Shown here piece by piece: positions 45,704 through 54,016 of a stretch of 64,000 nucleotides of DNA (its first letter is position 1; each line of letters opens with the position of its first letter). The notes beneath the pieces are model-generated. The model ran no database searches. It saw only the letters and a program-made list of their open reading frames with translations, and was not told the DNA's origin. Made by a program: the position numbers and the translations under genes. Source of the stretch: an uncultured Granulosicoccaceae bacterium (lineage in GTDB: Bacteria; Pseudomonadota; Gammaproteobacteria; Granulosicoccales; Granulosicoccaceae); NCBI GenBank assembly GCA_937958675.1, contig CALGND010000009.1:1-64000 (forward strand), read 5' to 3'.

Positions 45704-46333
45704 ATGATAGAACTCTACACTTGGACAACACCCAATGGCCGCAAAGTATCGATACTGCTAGAAGAGCTAGGTTTGGCGTATAACGCCCATTCCATCAACA
45801 TTACCAAGGACGAACAATTCGCAGATGATTTTTTGAAGATCAGCCCAAATAATAAGATCCCAGCCATAGTTGATACTGACAACGGCTTAACGCTGATGGA
45901 GTCAGGGGCTATTATGCTTTACCTTGCGGAGAAAACCGGCAAACTGATGCCAACAGACCCGGCCAAACGCTGGTTGGCCACCCAATGGTTGATGTGGCAG
46001 ATGGGTGGCCTAGGGCCAATGGCTGGGCAAACCCATCACTTTGTTAAGTACAACCCGGGTAAATCAGAATACGCTGAACAACGCTATGCTGGTGAAACTC
46101 GCCGCCTATACGGTGTACTAGATAAACAGCTGGAACACTCAGAATTCATTGCAGGCGAATATAGCATTGCTGATATTGCCTGTTGGCCTTGGATATCACG
46201 CTTCGAATGGCAGGGTATTGATGTCGCTGAGTTCCCGCAAATTTTGCGATGGTACAAAACCATTGCGGCTCGTCCTGCAGTAGTCAAAGGATATCAAGTG
46301 CCAGCGTTCACAACTGAAATACCAATGCCCTAA
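45704..46333 (+). CDS. Glutathione transferase family protein (YfcG/nu-class-like)
   Basis: 209 residues. The thioredoxin-like N-terminal domain starts MIELYTWTTPNGRKVSILL; the TPNG(R/H)K motif is typical of the YfcG/YghU/Ure2-like group that acts as disulfide reductase. NNKIPAIVDTDNG and LMESGAIMLYLAEKTG bind glutathione. The C-terminal helical domain includes MWQMGGLGPMAGQTHHF, also characteristic of YfcG. A GGAG lies 6 bases before the ATG. It is monocistronic, convergent with the GlcNAc importer operon, and cytosolic. Confidence 0.9.
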   Translation: MIELYTWTTPNGRKVSILLEELGLAYNAHSINITKDEQFADDFLKISPNNKIPAIVDTDNGLTLMESGAIMLYLAEKTGKLMPTDPAKRWLATQWLMWQMGGLGPMAGQTHHFVKYNPGKSEYAEQRYAGETRRLYGVLDKQLEHSEFIAGEYSIADIACWPWISRFEWQGIDVAEFPQILRWYKTIAARPAVVKGYQVPAFTTEIPMP

Positions 46334-46345
46334 GCTAAGCTTCGT

Positions 46346-46377
46346 GCCCATCCATTAGGCACCACTTTTGGATGGGC
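46346..46377. terminator. Shared hairpin between convergent genes
   Basis: GCCCATCC and GGATGGGC form a perfect 8-bp stem with a 16-base loop in the 48-base gap between the GST gene and the ABC ATPase gene. It is positioned to end both transcripts, but lacks long T tracts. Confidence 0.5.
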
Positions 46378-46381
46378 GCTA

Positions 46382-47449
46382 TTAAGTCTTGGGGATTGCC
46401 TTCCCGTCCTCAGCAAACATATGCAGCTTAGATTGGACCACATTAAATCGAACAGTCTCGCCGATACGATAATGAGAATCAGCATCAGCGCGAGCCACTA
46501 CCGTTTGCTTGTCTACCAATAACACGTGCAAATAAGCTTCACCACCTAAGTGCTCGTATACCTCAACTGTGCCAGACCATTTACCATTAGCTTGAATTTG
46601 TATATCTTCCGGGCGGATTCCGATAGACACCTTGGTGTAATTGGCATCTTTAGTGGAGCTACTAGGGACAGAGGCAATTGCTTCACTAGCATGAATAGCA
46701 TTTCCATTAATCACATCAGCGTCAATGAAGTTCATTGCAGGTGACCCAATAAAACCAGCCACAAACTTGTTTGCTGGATTTCTGTAGAGCTCCAAGGGCG
46801 TGCCGATTTGTTCAACACAACCGTCGCGAAATACAACAATACGATCAGCAAGCGTCATCGCTTCAACTTGATCGTGTGTGACGTAAATCATCGTGCTCTT
46901 TAAGCGTTGATGTAACTTTAAAATCTCTACTCTCATATGCACACGCAATGCGGCATCAAGATTAGACAATGGCTCGTCAAACAAGAACACTTCTGGCTCA
47001 CGCACTATCGCACGTCCAATAGCGACCCTCTGACGTTGACCACCACTTAGCTCACTTGGCCGACGTTCCATTAGCGGCCCTAATCCTAAAATATCCGCGG
47101 CAGCATCTACCCTTTGTGTTACTTCCGCTTTGGGCATACCTGCATGCCTAAGCGCAAAGCCAAGATTTCCCCTAACATCCTTATGCGGATATAGGGCATA
47201 AGATTGAAACACCATGGCAATACCGCGTTTAGCTGGCGGCAAACGATCAACCTTCTTGCCACCAATTTTTATCTCGCCAGCGGTCAGCTCTTCCAAGCCC
47301 GCTATCATCCGCAGCATCGTTGATTTCCCGCATCCGCTGGGGCCAACAAATACCATCAGCTCCCCATCCTTAACGCTGAGCGAAGTATCGTGGATGACTT
47401 CTACTTTGCCAAATTGTTTAACGACATTGTTGATATCAAGTGTTGCCAT
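46382..47449 (-). CDS. Carbohydrate ABC transporter ATP-binding protein (UgpC-type)
   Basis: 355-residue CUT1 ATPase with Walker A GPSGCGKST at 36-44, Q-loop AMVFQSYALYPHKDV, signature LSGGQRQRVAIGRAI, Walker B FLFDEPLSNLDAAL and H-loop IYVTHDQVEAM. The C-terminal TOBE domain contains SIGIRPEDIQ. It is the last gene of the four-gene importer operon, 3 bases after the MalG-type permease. It probably energises N-acetylglucosamine or chito-oligosaccharide uptake, judged from the divergent GlcNAc catabolic genes. Confidence 0.92.
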   Translation of the reverse strand: MATLDINNVVKQFGKVEVIHDTSLSVKDGELMVFVGPSGCGKSTMLRMIAGLEELTAGEIKIGGKKVDRLPPAKRGIAMVFQSYALYPHKDVRGNLGFALRHAGMPKAEVTQRVDAAADILGLGPLMERRPSELSGGQRQRVAIGRAIVREPEVFLFDEPLSNLDAALRVHMRVEILKLHQRLKSTMIYVTHDQVEAMTLADRIVVFRDGCVEQIGTPLELYRNPANKFVAGFIGSPAMNFIDADVINGNAIHASEAIASVPSSSTKDANYTKVSIGIRPEDIQIQANGKWSGTVEVYEHLGGEAYLHVLLVDKQTVVARADADSHYRIGETVRFNVVQSKLHMFAEDGKAIPKT

Positions 47450-47452
47450 CGA

Positions 47453-48286
47453 TCAGCCTTTTACCGCTCCGGCAGTGATACCGCGTATTAATTGTTTGGA
47501 GAAAATCACATACATAACTAAAACCGGCATGATCGCTACTGACAAAGCCGCCAAGACAGCAGACCAGTTAACTGTGTACTGCCCGATAAACTGTTGAATG
47601 CCTAGCGTTACCGTGCGTGTTCCCTCCCCTGGAGACAAAATAAGTGGAAACCATAAATCGTTCCAGATAGGAATCATCGAGAATACAGCGACTGTGGCAA
47701 TGACCGGCCTTATCAGCGGCAACACTACTTCGAAAAATATACGGTATTCGGACAGACCATCAATACGAGCGCTATCTTTAATTTCTCCCGACACAGATTT
47801 TAAAAACTCAGTAAAAATAAAAATAGCAATTGGCAATCCTTGTGCGGTGTAAACCAATACCAACGCTGTAAGTGTATTAGTCAAGCCAAGTTTTACGAAT
47901 AGTTCTAGCAGCGCAACGGTACCAAGCCTGATCGGCACCATTATGCCGAGAATCAAATACAGGCCAAGTAAACCATTACCTTTAAACCGAAATTCTGTTA
48001 AAGCATGAGCTGCCATTGCCCCTAAGAGCAGTATAAACACCAAAGATATCAGCGTAACTATTAGGCTATTACCAAAGTACAAAGGGAAATCCCCATTCGC
48101 CAAAACACTTTGATAGCCTTTACTTGAGTAAAGATCGCCCAAGGGTAAAGCCATTGGGTCTCTAAAAATACCTTTCTTCGATTTAAAGCTATTGATTGCG
48201 ATTAATACAAGCGGAAACAGTGCAAGTAAGGAATACAGTATCAGCACACTGTGGATTGCAATCGAGGAGAGCGGATTATTACGCAT
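47453..48286 (-). CDS. Carbohydrate ABC transporter permease (MalG-type)
   Basis: 277 residues with about six membrane segments and the EAA loop DSARIDGLSEYRIFFEVVL near residue 170. It ends FSKQLIRGITAGAVKG, the family C-terminus. The ATG overlaps the TAA of the upstream permease (TAATG), showing translational coupling. It forms the membrane channel with the 310-residue permease. Confidence 0.92.
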   Translation of the reverse strand: MRNNPLSSIAIHSVLILYSLLALFPLVLIAINSFKSKKGIFRDPMALPLGDLYSSKGYQSVLANGDFPLYFGNSLIVTLISLVFILLLGAMAAHALTEFRFKGNGLLGLYLILGIMVPIRLGTVALLELFVKLGLTNTLTALVLVYTAQGLPIAIFIFTEFLKSVSGEIKDSARIDGLSEYRIFFEVVLPLIRPVIATVAVFSMIPIWNDLWFPLILSPGEGTRTVTLGIQQFIGQYTVNWSAVLAALSVAIMPVLVMYVIFSKQLIRGITAGAVKG

Positions 48287-49218
48287 TAAGCCTGATACCG
48301 CTGCAAGCGACGCTGTACACCAAATAGGTAAACAGACACTCCAAGCAAAATAATAAAAAACAAGCTAGAAGCAACAGTTGCCCCCATGTTGACATCGCCG
48401 AGCTGGGCCTGAAAGCCAAAAAAGGTGCGAAACATAAATGTACCCATTACATCAGTGGATCCATTAGGCCCGGCCAAGCCACCTTGCAAGGTGTAGATTA
48501 AATCAAAACTTGCCGTAAAGTTACCAATGTAAGTCAGAATGCCAACAAGGCCTAAGGTTGGCAATATAAGCGGCAGTTTAACTTTCCAAAATATCCACCA
48601 ACCGTTCAAGCCATCAATTCTTGCAGCCTCTAGCGTTTCCTCTGGAATATTAAGTAGAGCTGCATAAAACAACATCATCGGAATACCAACGTATTGCCAA
48701 ATAGAGATTAGTGTCACTGTTGTTAGCGCCGAGCTCTCTAGGCCGAGCCATGGTGCGAAGAAGCTACCTGCACCGATAAAATTCATAAACGCAGGCGTGA
48801 TACCCCACAAAGGCGATAAAATTAGCTGCCATATAAATCCGATCACTACCACCGAGAGCAGTGTTGGTAAAAAGAAAATAGTGCGGTACGTAGCAGCACC
48901 ACGTAAATTGGGAATACTGAGTATTGCAGCAAGCGCTAGCGCGATGGGATTCTGTATAAGCATGTGCAGAACAAACAACCACACATTATTTTTAAAGGCA
49001 TTCCAAAACTGTTCGGCCCAATAGGGTTCAGTAAAGAGCTTTTGGTAATTATCGAAACCTACAAACAGCGCTGCAGAATCGCGTTCAGCAAACAGCGACA
49101 AGCGGAGGGACTCTGCAATGGGGTAGATTGCAAATATAGTGTAGATCAGGGTAGCGGGAGCTAAAAAAAATACGATGTATCCCCGCCACCCCGATCTCGT
49201 CACAGTTGAATTACTCAA
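48286..49218 (-). CDS. Sugar ABC transporter permease (MalF-type)
   Basis: 310 residues, six membrane segments, EAA loop PEETLEAARIDGLNGWWIFW near 205. The tail ends YLFGVQRRLQRYQA. The most upstream possible start is a TTG at 49218; a GTG five codons further in is also possible, and no clear ribosome site separates them. It follows the binding-protein gene after 47 bases that include the palindrome GCGCTAGCGC (49239-49248), which could form a small intercistronic hairpin. Confidence 0.9.
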   Translation of the reverse strand: MSNSTVTRSGWRGYIVFFLAPATLIYTIFAIYPIAESLRLSLFAERDSAALFVGFDNYQKLFTEPYWAEQFWNAFKNNVWLFVLHMLIQNPIALALAAILSIPNLRGAATYRTIFFLPTLLSVVVIGFIWQLILSPLWGITPAFMNFIGAGSFFAPWLGLESSALTTVTLISIWQYVGIPMMLFYAALLNIPEETLEAARIDGLNGWWIFWKVKLPLILPTLGLVGILTYIGNFTASFDLIYTLQGGLAGPNGSTDVMGTFMFRTFFGFQAQLGDVNMGATVASSLFFIILLGVSVYLFGVQRRLQRYQA

Positions 49219-49265
49219 AGCCTATTATTAAATGGGTCGCGCTAGCGCTACAACCTTATTATTCA

Positions 49266-50516
49266 TCAAGGCTTAAACCAGGCATCCAAGTTATCTTGCG
49301 CTCCCTGCGCCGCGGCCTCTGCTGTCATGGTGCCATTTATCACGTTAGCCGTTAAGGTCCAGAGCTCGTTACTTAACGCTGGCTCACCGCGACCCAATAT
49401 TTGATGTGCAACCCGAATAGTCGCTTTGCACTCTCCTCGCATGGCCATAAACTCTTGCGCCAGTTCATTTTCGACGTCGAATTCATGACTAGCTAATGAG
49501 AAGAAACCAGGAGCAGCATTGGTCAGCAACGATGCAAACTCAGCAGTGCTAGTCCATTCTAGGAACGTCAGGGCCGCCTCTTTATTTTTACTATTGGCGT
49601 TCATACCAATACCAATATCGGTGTGATCACTAATGTAGCATTCGCTATCTGCATCTTTCGCCGGTGGTGCAAATGCACCCAATTCAAAGTCAGCGTTTTC
49701 TTGAAAACCGGTGATTTCCCATGAACCGGTTGGATAAATTGCCGCACGACCTAAGGTAAATAGGTTTTGGCTATCGGTGTAGCCTTGAGCTTGAAAGCCA
49801 CTACCGAGATAAGGCGTCCATTTGGCCATCTGTTTAAAGCCTTCCACAAAGCCATCGTCAGTAAATTTTGCAGTGCCGTTTATGAGCGCCATACGCCCTT
49901 CTTCTCCGCCCCAATATGCAGGACCAATATTGGTATAACCCATGGTTGCGGCCTCCCATGCGTCTTTGGTACCCATGGCCATCGGCACATAACTACCGTC
50001 GGCTTTAATGGCGTCAAGCGCTGCGTAGAAGTCTGCTTCTGTTTTGGGCACTGTTAAACCTAACTCTTTAAAAGCATCTTTGTTGTACATAAAGCCATGG
50101 ATAACGGATGCCATAGGCACGCAGAAAGTCGCATCAGAATTATCGGTAGACCAAGCTGCTTTAGCAACATCAGAGAAATTGGCTAGTCCCTCTAAAGATT
50201 TGATATCCGCTAGATTGCCGGCTTCATACATGGCTAAGGCATTATCAAAGGGTCTGCAAGTGATGATGTCGCCAGCCGTACCGCCAGCGAGGCGAGCGTT
50301 TAATGCTGCGTTATATTCTGTGGGGGTTGTCGGTTTGAATTGAACATCGATATCAGGATATTGCTTTTCAAACACTGGGATTATCTTTTCATCCCAAATG
50401 GCCTGGTCATCAGATCGCCAGCTTTCAATGGTAAGTACCGTTGTATCCGCCCAGCTTGCCGCGGCGGCACTGAATACAGCCGCAAACAATGCAGTCCGTA
50501 AAATTGGTTGTTTCAT
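49266..50516 (-). CDS. Sugar ABC transporter substrate-binding protein (GlcNAc locus)
   Basis: 416-residue periplasmic binding protein of the CUT1 type. The signal peptide is LRTALFAAVFSAAAASWA with cleavage before DTTVLTIESW. Later family segments include FGLTVPKTEADF-type LTVPKTEADFYAALDAIK, a Trp-rich ligand region (AYWGGEEGRMALINGTAKF) and FLEWTSTAEFASLL. The ATG at 50516 has GGAG 6 bases upstream; upstream in-frame codons are not conserved in type. It is the first gene of the importer operon and divergent from GlcNAc kinase, so the ligand is probably N-acetylglucosamine or chitobiose. Confidence 0.9.
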   Translation of the reverse strand: MKQPILRTALFAAVFSAAAASWADTTVLTIESWRSDDQAIWDEKIIPVFEKQYPDIDVQFKPTTPTEYNAALNARLAGGTAGDIITCRPFDNALAMYEAGNLADIKSLEGLANFSDVAKAAWSTDNSDATFCVPMASVIHGFMYNKDAFKELGLTVPKTEADFYAALDAIKADGSYVPMAMGTKDAWEAATMGYTNIGPAYWGGEEGRMALINGTAKFTDDGFVEGFKQMAKWTPYLGSGFQAQGYTDSQNLFTLGRAAIYPTGSWEITGFQENADFELGAFAPPAKDADSECYISDHTDIGIGMNANSKNKEAALTFLEWTSTAEFASLLTNAAPGFFSLASHEFDVENELAQEFMAMRGECKATIRVAHQILGRGEPALSNELWTLTANVINGTMTAEAAAQGAQDNLDAWFKP

Positions 50517-50568
50517 TTGTGGCTCCAAAATAAACGTTGAGTAGCTATTTACGATATTATTCCCTGCA

Positions 50569-50580
50569 GTGTCAAGACAC
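50569..50580. promoter_or_regulatory. Candidate GntR/HutC operator in the GlcNAc divergent region
   Basis: GTGTC-AA-GACAC, a perfect 5+5 inverted repeat, lies in the 102-base region between the binding-protein and kinase genes. GT...AC-ended palindromes are typical of GntR-family sites, and a HutC-subfamily regulator is encoded two genes away. Confidence 0.4.
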
Positions 50581-50618
50581 AATACCAATTTAACACCTAT
50601 TTTAGAGCGCACGATGGC

Positions 50619-51497
50619 ATGAGTTGTACAGTAGTTGTTGATGGTGGGGGAACCGGCTGCAGACTAGCTGCAGTAAATGAATCCGGGAAATTAGTCGCGC
50701 AGGTAATCAGTACACCCGCTAATTTAACGCTAGGTGCCGACCAAGTTTATAAATCTATTACAAACGGATTAGCCTCTCTAGCTGTTAGTCTGGGTAAGCC
50801 TGCAGGATGGCACCCTGAGACTATTTGGTGCGGTCTGGCAGGCTCCCATCAGATAGATGAAAAAGAGCAGTTCTTACAAAAACTATCAAACACTACAACA
50901 TGCCATATTATCAACGATGGGTATGCGCAATTGCTAGGCTGCGCACAAGGCGAAACCCCCTACGCATGCTTATCAATAGGCACCGGCAGTGTATTAAACT
51001 ATTTGGACAGCAATGGCCAACACTCAATGCAAGGTGGCTGGGGTTTTCCTGCTGGCGATGAAGGCAGTGGTGCTTGGGTCGGCCTTCGAGCTGTTAATCG
51101 ACTCGCACAATGGTACGATACAAAGAGTGATTTTTCAAAAACACCTCCTCTAATTGAAGGTTTAGTTGACATCATTGAACCAACTATTCAAGGAATATTA
51201 AAATTTTCCACCAGCAAAGATCCAAAACAGCTGGCTCAACTAGCGCCGATTGTTTTTGAAACTGCGCCACGCGATAAAAGCGCCAGAGATATCATCACCG
51301 AAGGCACGCAACACTTTCAAAATCTAATCGCCGAATCCAGCAGCGGTATAACTACCTGTGTTGCTGGTGGATTAGCTAAGTCTTACCAACCCTACTTAGA
51401 AGCTTTACTCAAACGCGATATATCTATCGCCCCTACCGAAGCAGCCTTACACGGATTGCATCTCTATGCAAGGCAAGCTGAGACTGGCTTAAAGTAA
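50619..51497 (+). CDS. N-acetylglucosamine kinase, BadF/BadG/BcrA family
   Basis: 292 residues of the ASKHA ATPase fold. The phosphate-1 motif is VVVDGGGTGCRLAAVNESG at residue 4, CHIINDGYAQLLGC near 93, then LSIGTGSVLNYL and GGWGFPAGDEGSGAWVGLRAV, the family signature, and the adenosine motif CVAGGLAKSY near 250. The BadF-type sugar kinases phosphorylate GlcNAc or glucosamine. With the neighbouring nagA, GlcNAc to GlcNAc-6-P is the best call. It is the first gene of a kinase-regulator-nagA operon; its stop overlaps the regulator start (TAATG). Confidence 0.85.
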   Translation: MSCTVVVDGGGTGCRLAAVNESGKLVAQVISTPANLTLGADQVYKSITNGLASLAVSLGKPAGWHPETIWCGLAGSHQIDEKEQFLQKLSNTTTCHIINDGYAQLLGCAQGETPYACLSIGTGSVLNYLDSNGQHSMQGGWGFPAGDEGSGAWVGLRAVNRLAQWYDTKSDFSKTPPLIEGLVDIIEPTIQGILKFSTSKDPKQLAQLAPIVFETAPRDKSARDIITEGTQHFQNLIAESSSGITTCVAGGLAKSYQPYLEALLKRDISIAPTEAALHGLHLYARQAETGLK

Positions 51498-52189
51498 TGG
51501 GCCCAAAGTATCTTCAAATCGCCAACGAACTGCGCGATCAAATCATGGAAGGCATACTGCAAAGCGGTTCGGCCATCCCTACCGAACGCTCTTTAATGAA
51601 ATATTATGGGGTATCTAGGGTAACCATACGCAGTGCACTAAAAGAATTAGTACAAGATTCGCTACTTAGCTCTAAACAAGGCTCAGGCTACGTCGTATGC
51701 CCACCCATCAGCTTGCCACTAAGCCGCATTACTAGTTTCAGTGAGTATTGCCTTGATAGAGGGTGGGCCCCGGGTTCTATAATAATTAGTAAACGCGAAG
51801 GATACATAAACAAACATGAAAATACCCATTTTTGCCAAAGCGAGGATACACGCGTCGTTCGGGTGAAACGCATTCGAACCGGAGATGACGAACCACTCTT
51901 AATTGAACACGCAACTTTTTTAGCGTCAGATGGTTTCGATTGGCCGTGGCCTAACAACAGCCTTTACAAAGCCATGCGAAGCAAAAATCGAATACCCGTT
52001 AGAGGCAAACAAAGTTACAAGCCCGTACTTGCAACTGCTTCGCAATCAAAGAAACTTAAACTCAAAGCTGGATCGCCATTAATGTTAGTGACGCGTCAGG
52101 GCTATGCAGCAGACAACGTACCGGTAGAATACTCGCAATGTTGGTTTAACCCGGATCGTTGGGATTTTTCGCACGAGCTTCATCGTTAG
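51497..52189 (+). CDS. GntR family (HutC/UTRA) regulator of the GlcNAc locus
   Basis: 230 residues. The winged helix-turn-helix at about 8-68 (YLQIANELRDQIMEGIL, GSAIPTERSLMKYYGVSRVT) is followed by the UTRA ligand domain (LSRITSFSEYCLDRGWAPGS, then VVRVKRIRTGDDEPLLIEHA and VPVEYSQCWFNPDRW). This architecture is shared with NagR/DasR/PhnF regulators, which respond to phosphorylated amino sugars such as GlcN-6-P or GlcNAc-6-P. It is coupled to the kinase gene and followed by nagA after 15 bases, so it is expected to repress the divergent importer and its own operon. Confidence 0.88.
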   Translation: MGPKYLQIANELRDQIMEGILQSGSAIPTERSLMKYYGVSRVTIRSALKELVQDSLLSSKQGSGYVVCPPISLPLSRITSFSEYCLDRGWAPGSIIISKREGYINKHENTHFCQSEDTRVVRVKRIRTGDDEPLLIEHATFLASDGFDWPWPNNSLYKAMRSKNRIPVRGKQSYKPVLATASQSKKLKLKAGSPLMLVTRQGYAADNVPVEYSQCWFNPDRWDFSHELHR

Positions 52190-52204
52190 CTTGCGAACAC
52201 AATC

Positions 52205-53299
52205 ATGAATCAGCAACAACTCACAGGTACATGGTGGAGCCAATCAGGCTGGACCGATGCAATATGCATTTTTGATAAAACAGTTCAGTCACTAACACCG
52301 ACCCAATCATCCATACCAAACACAACTAAATACCTACCCGCTCCAGTCGACCTGCACATCCACGGCTTTGGTGGCCACGATTGCATGCAAGGTGAGCACG
52401 CGGTACGTGGCATGTTAAAGGCGGCATTAAAAGGCGGCACGGGCGCATTGCTTGCAACATCGGTTACCGCAACTTTTGAACACACCACTGAATTCATTAA
52501 ATCAGTTGCTGCCGTTATGGCAACACCCGATGAAGATGCTGCACAACTATTAGGAGTACATTTGGAGGGGCCATTTATTAGCCCTTCGATGCTGGGCGCA
52601 CAGCCTCCATACACGGCAAAACCTGATTTGCCCATGGTTGAAGCATGGTTAGCCACCGGCATAATAAAAGTCATGACATACGCACCCGAGGTCGATACAG
52701 ATGATCAACTGCGTAAGCTACTGCAACGATATAATGTTAAGGCACAAATCGGCCACACCAATTGCACATGGATGCAAGCACAGCAAGCGCTACAAAATGG
52801 CTGTGGCGTTACGCATACATACAACGCGATGAGCAAGGTATCGCACCGCGACGCAGGTGCTGCCACTGCAGCACTAGCCTATGCGGACTACGCCGAGATA
52901 ATTACTGATGGTGTGCACGTAGAGCGTGCAGCGTTTGATGCAGCTTATAGAGCAATTCCAAATCTATACAGCGTAACTGATGCTACCGCCGCTGCCGGCA
53001 TGCCTGATGGTAGTTTCCAACTAGGAACCTTACAGGTACACAAAAAAGATAATCGTGTTAGCTTAGCTGACGGCACATTAGCCGGCAGCTGCCTTACTCA
53101 ACTGAAATCCATTGAAGTATTACGCAGCTGGGGTTTAGACTGGGCAGCTATCGCGATGATTACCAGTACTCGCCCGTCAAGATGGATAAACGAAGAGACC
53201 CTTGGCACTATCGCTGTTGGCACTCAAACTAATTGGCTTGAAATTAAAGATGACCACATTGTTGCAATCTGGGTAGCCGGCAACAGATTCAGTCTTTAG
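52205..53299 (+). CDS. nagA: N-acetylglucosamine-6-phosphate deacetylase
   Basis: Hydrolyses GlcNAc-6-P to GlcN-6-P and acetate. 364 residues of the amidohydrolase fold: PVDLHIHGFGGHDCMQG with the HxH pair near residue 50, VHLEGPFISPSMLGAQ with the metal Glu near 118, IGHTNCTWMQAQQAL and GCGVTHTYNAMS with two metal His, ITDGVHVER, and the catalytic Asp in SVTDATAAAGMPDG near 260. All active-site groups are present. The C-terminal SRPSRWI is the usual barrel end. No nagB deaminase follows; the operon ends at a strong hairpin. Confidence 0.94.
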   Translation: MNQQQLTGTWWSQSGWTDAICIFDKTVQSLTPTQSSIPNTTKYLPAPVDLHIHGFGGHDCMQGEHAVRGMLKAALKGGTGALLATSVTATFEHTTEFIKSVAAVMATPDEDAAQLLGVHLEGPFISPSMLGAQPPYTAKPDLPMVEAWLATGIIKVMTYAPEVDTDDQLRKLLQRYNVKAQIGHTNCTWMQAQQALQNGCGVTHTYNAMSKVSHRDAGAATAALAYADYAEIITDGVHVERAAFDAAYRAIPNLYSVTDATAAAGMPDGSFQLGTLQVHKKDNRVSLADGTLAGSCLTQLKSIEVLRSWGLDWAAIAMITSTRPSRWINEETLGTIAVGTQTNWLEIKDDHIVAIWVAGNRFSL

Positions 53300-53310
53300 A
53301 AATATCAGGC

Positions 53311-53341
53311 AAAAAAACAGCCACATAAAGCGGCTGTTTTT
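53311..53341. terminator. Bidirectional intrinsic terminator
   Basis: AAAACAGCC (53314-53322) and GGCTGTTTT (53332-53340) form a 9-bp stem with a 9-base loop, flanked by an A run on the left and a T run on the right. It ends nagA on the plus strand and the exported protein gene on the minus strand. Confidence 0.85.
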
Positions 53342-53363
53342 AGTCTATCAAGCGCGATTGTAC

Positions 53364-53852
53364 CTACACAAAATAAGGCATTCTAGATACATTCACTGCA
53401 GCGAAAGCATCGTTATCAGTGATAATGCTAACGCGATCCTGGAGATCTTTAATCAAGGTATTTGCGGTACTAGATAAGATATTATCGGCTTGCCTAGTAT
53501 GCGGCACGGTTACGCTTTCGCCTGGGCTCAAGCTTATTGGGCCGTCATTTAAAATCCCCTGCATATCAAAGTAGCCACGGGCAGTTTGTAAATGCGAAGG
53601 GGTAAGCTGAGTGATATTAGTGGCTTGAGCGCCTGTATTGCTAATAAGCAACTCCAGATCATTACTAGTGACACTAACTCGAACCTTGATATCGATATTA
53701 GCTAAATCGCCTGTCAGGTTGTTCGCTAAGCCTACTGATTTTGCATCCACATCGGCGGCAAACGATTTGGCATTAAGTAACGATGGCGCTGCTGCCAAAG
53801 CAGTGGCAGTACTGATAATTTTAAGGGTGTCGCGTTTTTTCTTGTCGATCAT
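53364..53852 (-). CDS. Exported hypothetical protein, 162 residues
   Basis: The N-terminus KKKRDTLKIISTATALAAAP resembles a twin-arginine-type signal with Lys-Arg in place of Arg-Arg; cleavage is likely after AKSFA near residue 32. The mature part of about 130 residues is Ala/Thr/Asn-rich and beta-like, with VRVSVTSNDLELLISNTG and ISLSPGESVTVPHTRQ, reminiscent of a small immunoglobulin-like domain. No family is recognised and no cysteines are present. It ends at the shared bidirectional terminator. A partner cannot be named. Confidence 0.6.
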   Translation of the reverse strand: MIDKKKRDTLKIISTATALAAAPSLLNAKSFAADVDAKSVGLANNLTGDLANIDIKVRVSVTSNDLELLISNTGAQATNITQLTPSHLQTARGYFDMQGILNDGPISLSPGESVTVPHTRQADNILSSTANTLIKDLQDRVSIITDNDAFAAVNVSRMPYFV

Positions 53853-54016
53853 TTATAACTCGCTAAAAGGGTGCAGTTAAAGCTTATGGCCTGCTGGACT
53901 CAAATTCAACGAAAAAAGATGGTAATTAACAAGTTAAAACGCTTGTTAGCTCGCTCAATTGTTAAATCTACTCAAAACCGGCTTCTGTGTCGCCAAGAAT
54001 TAACAAAGCGTTTAAA

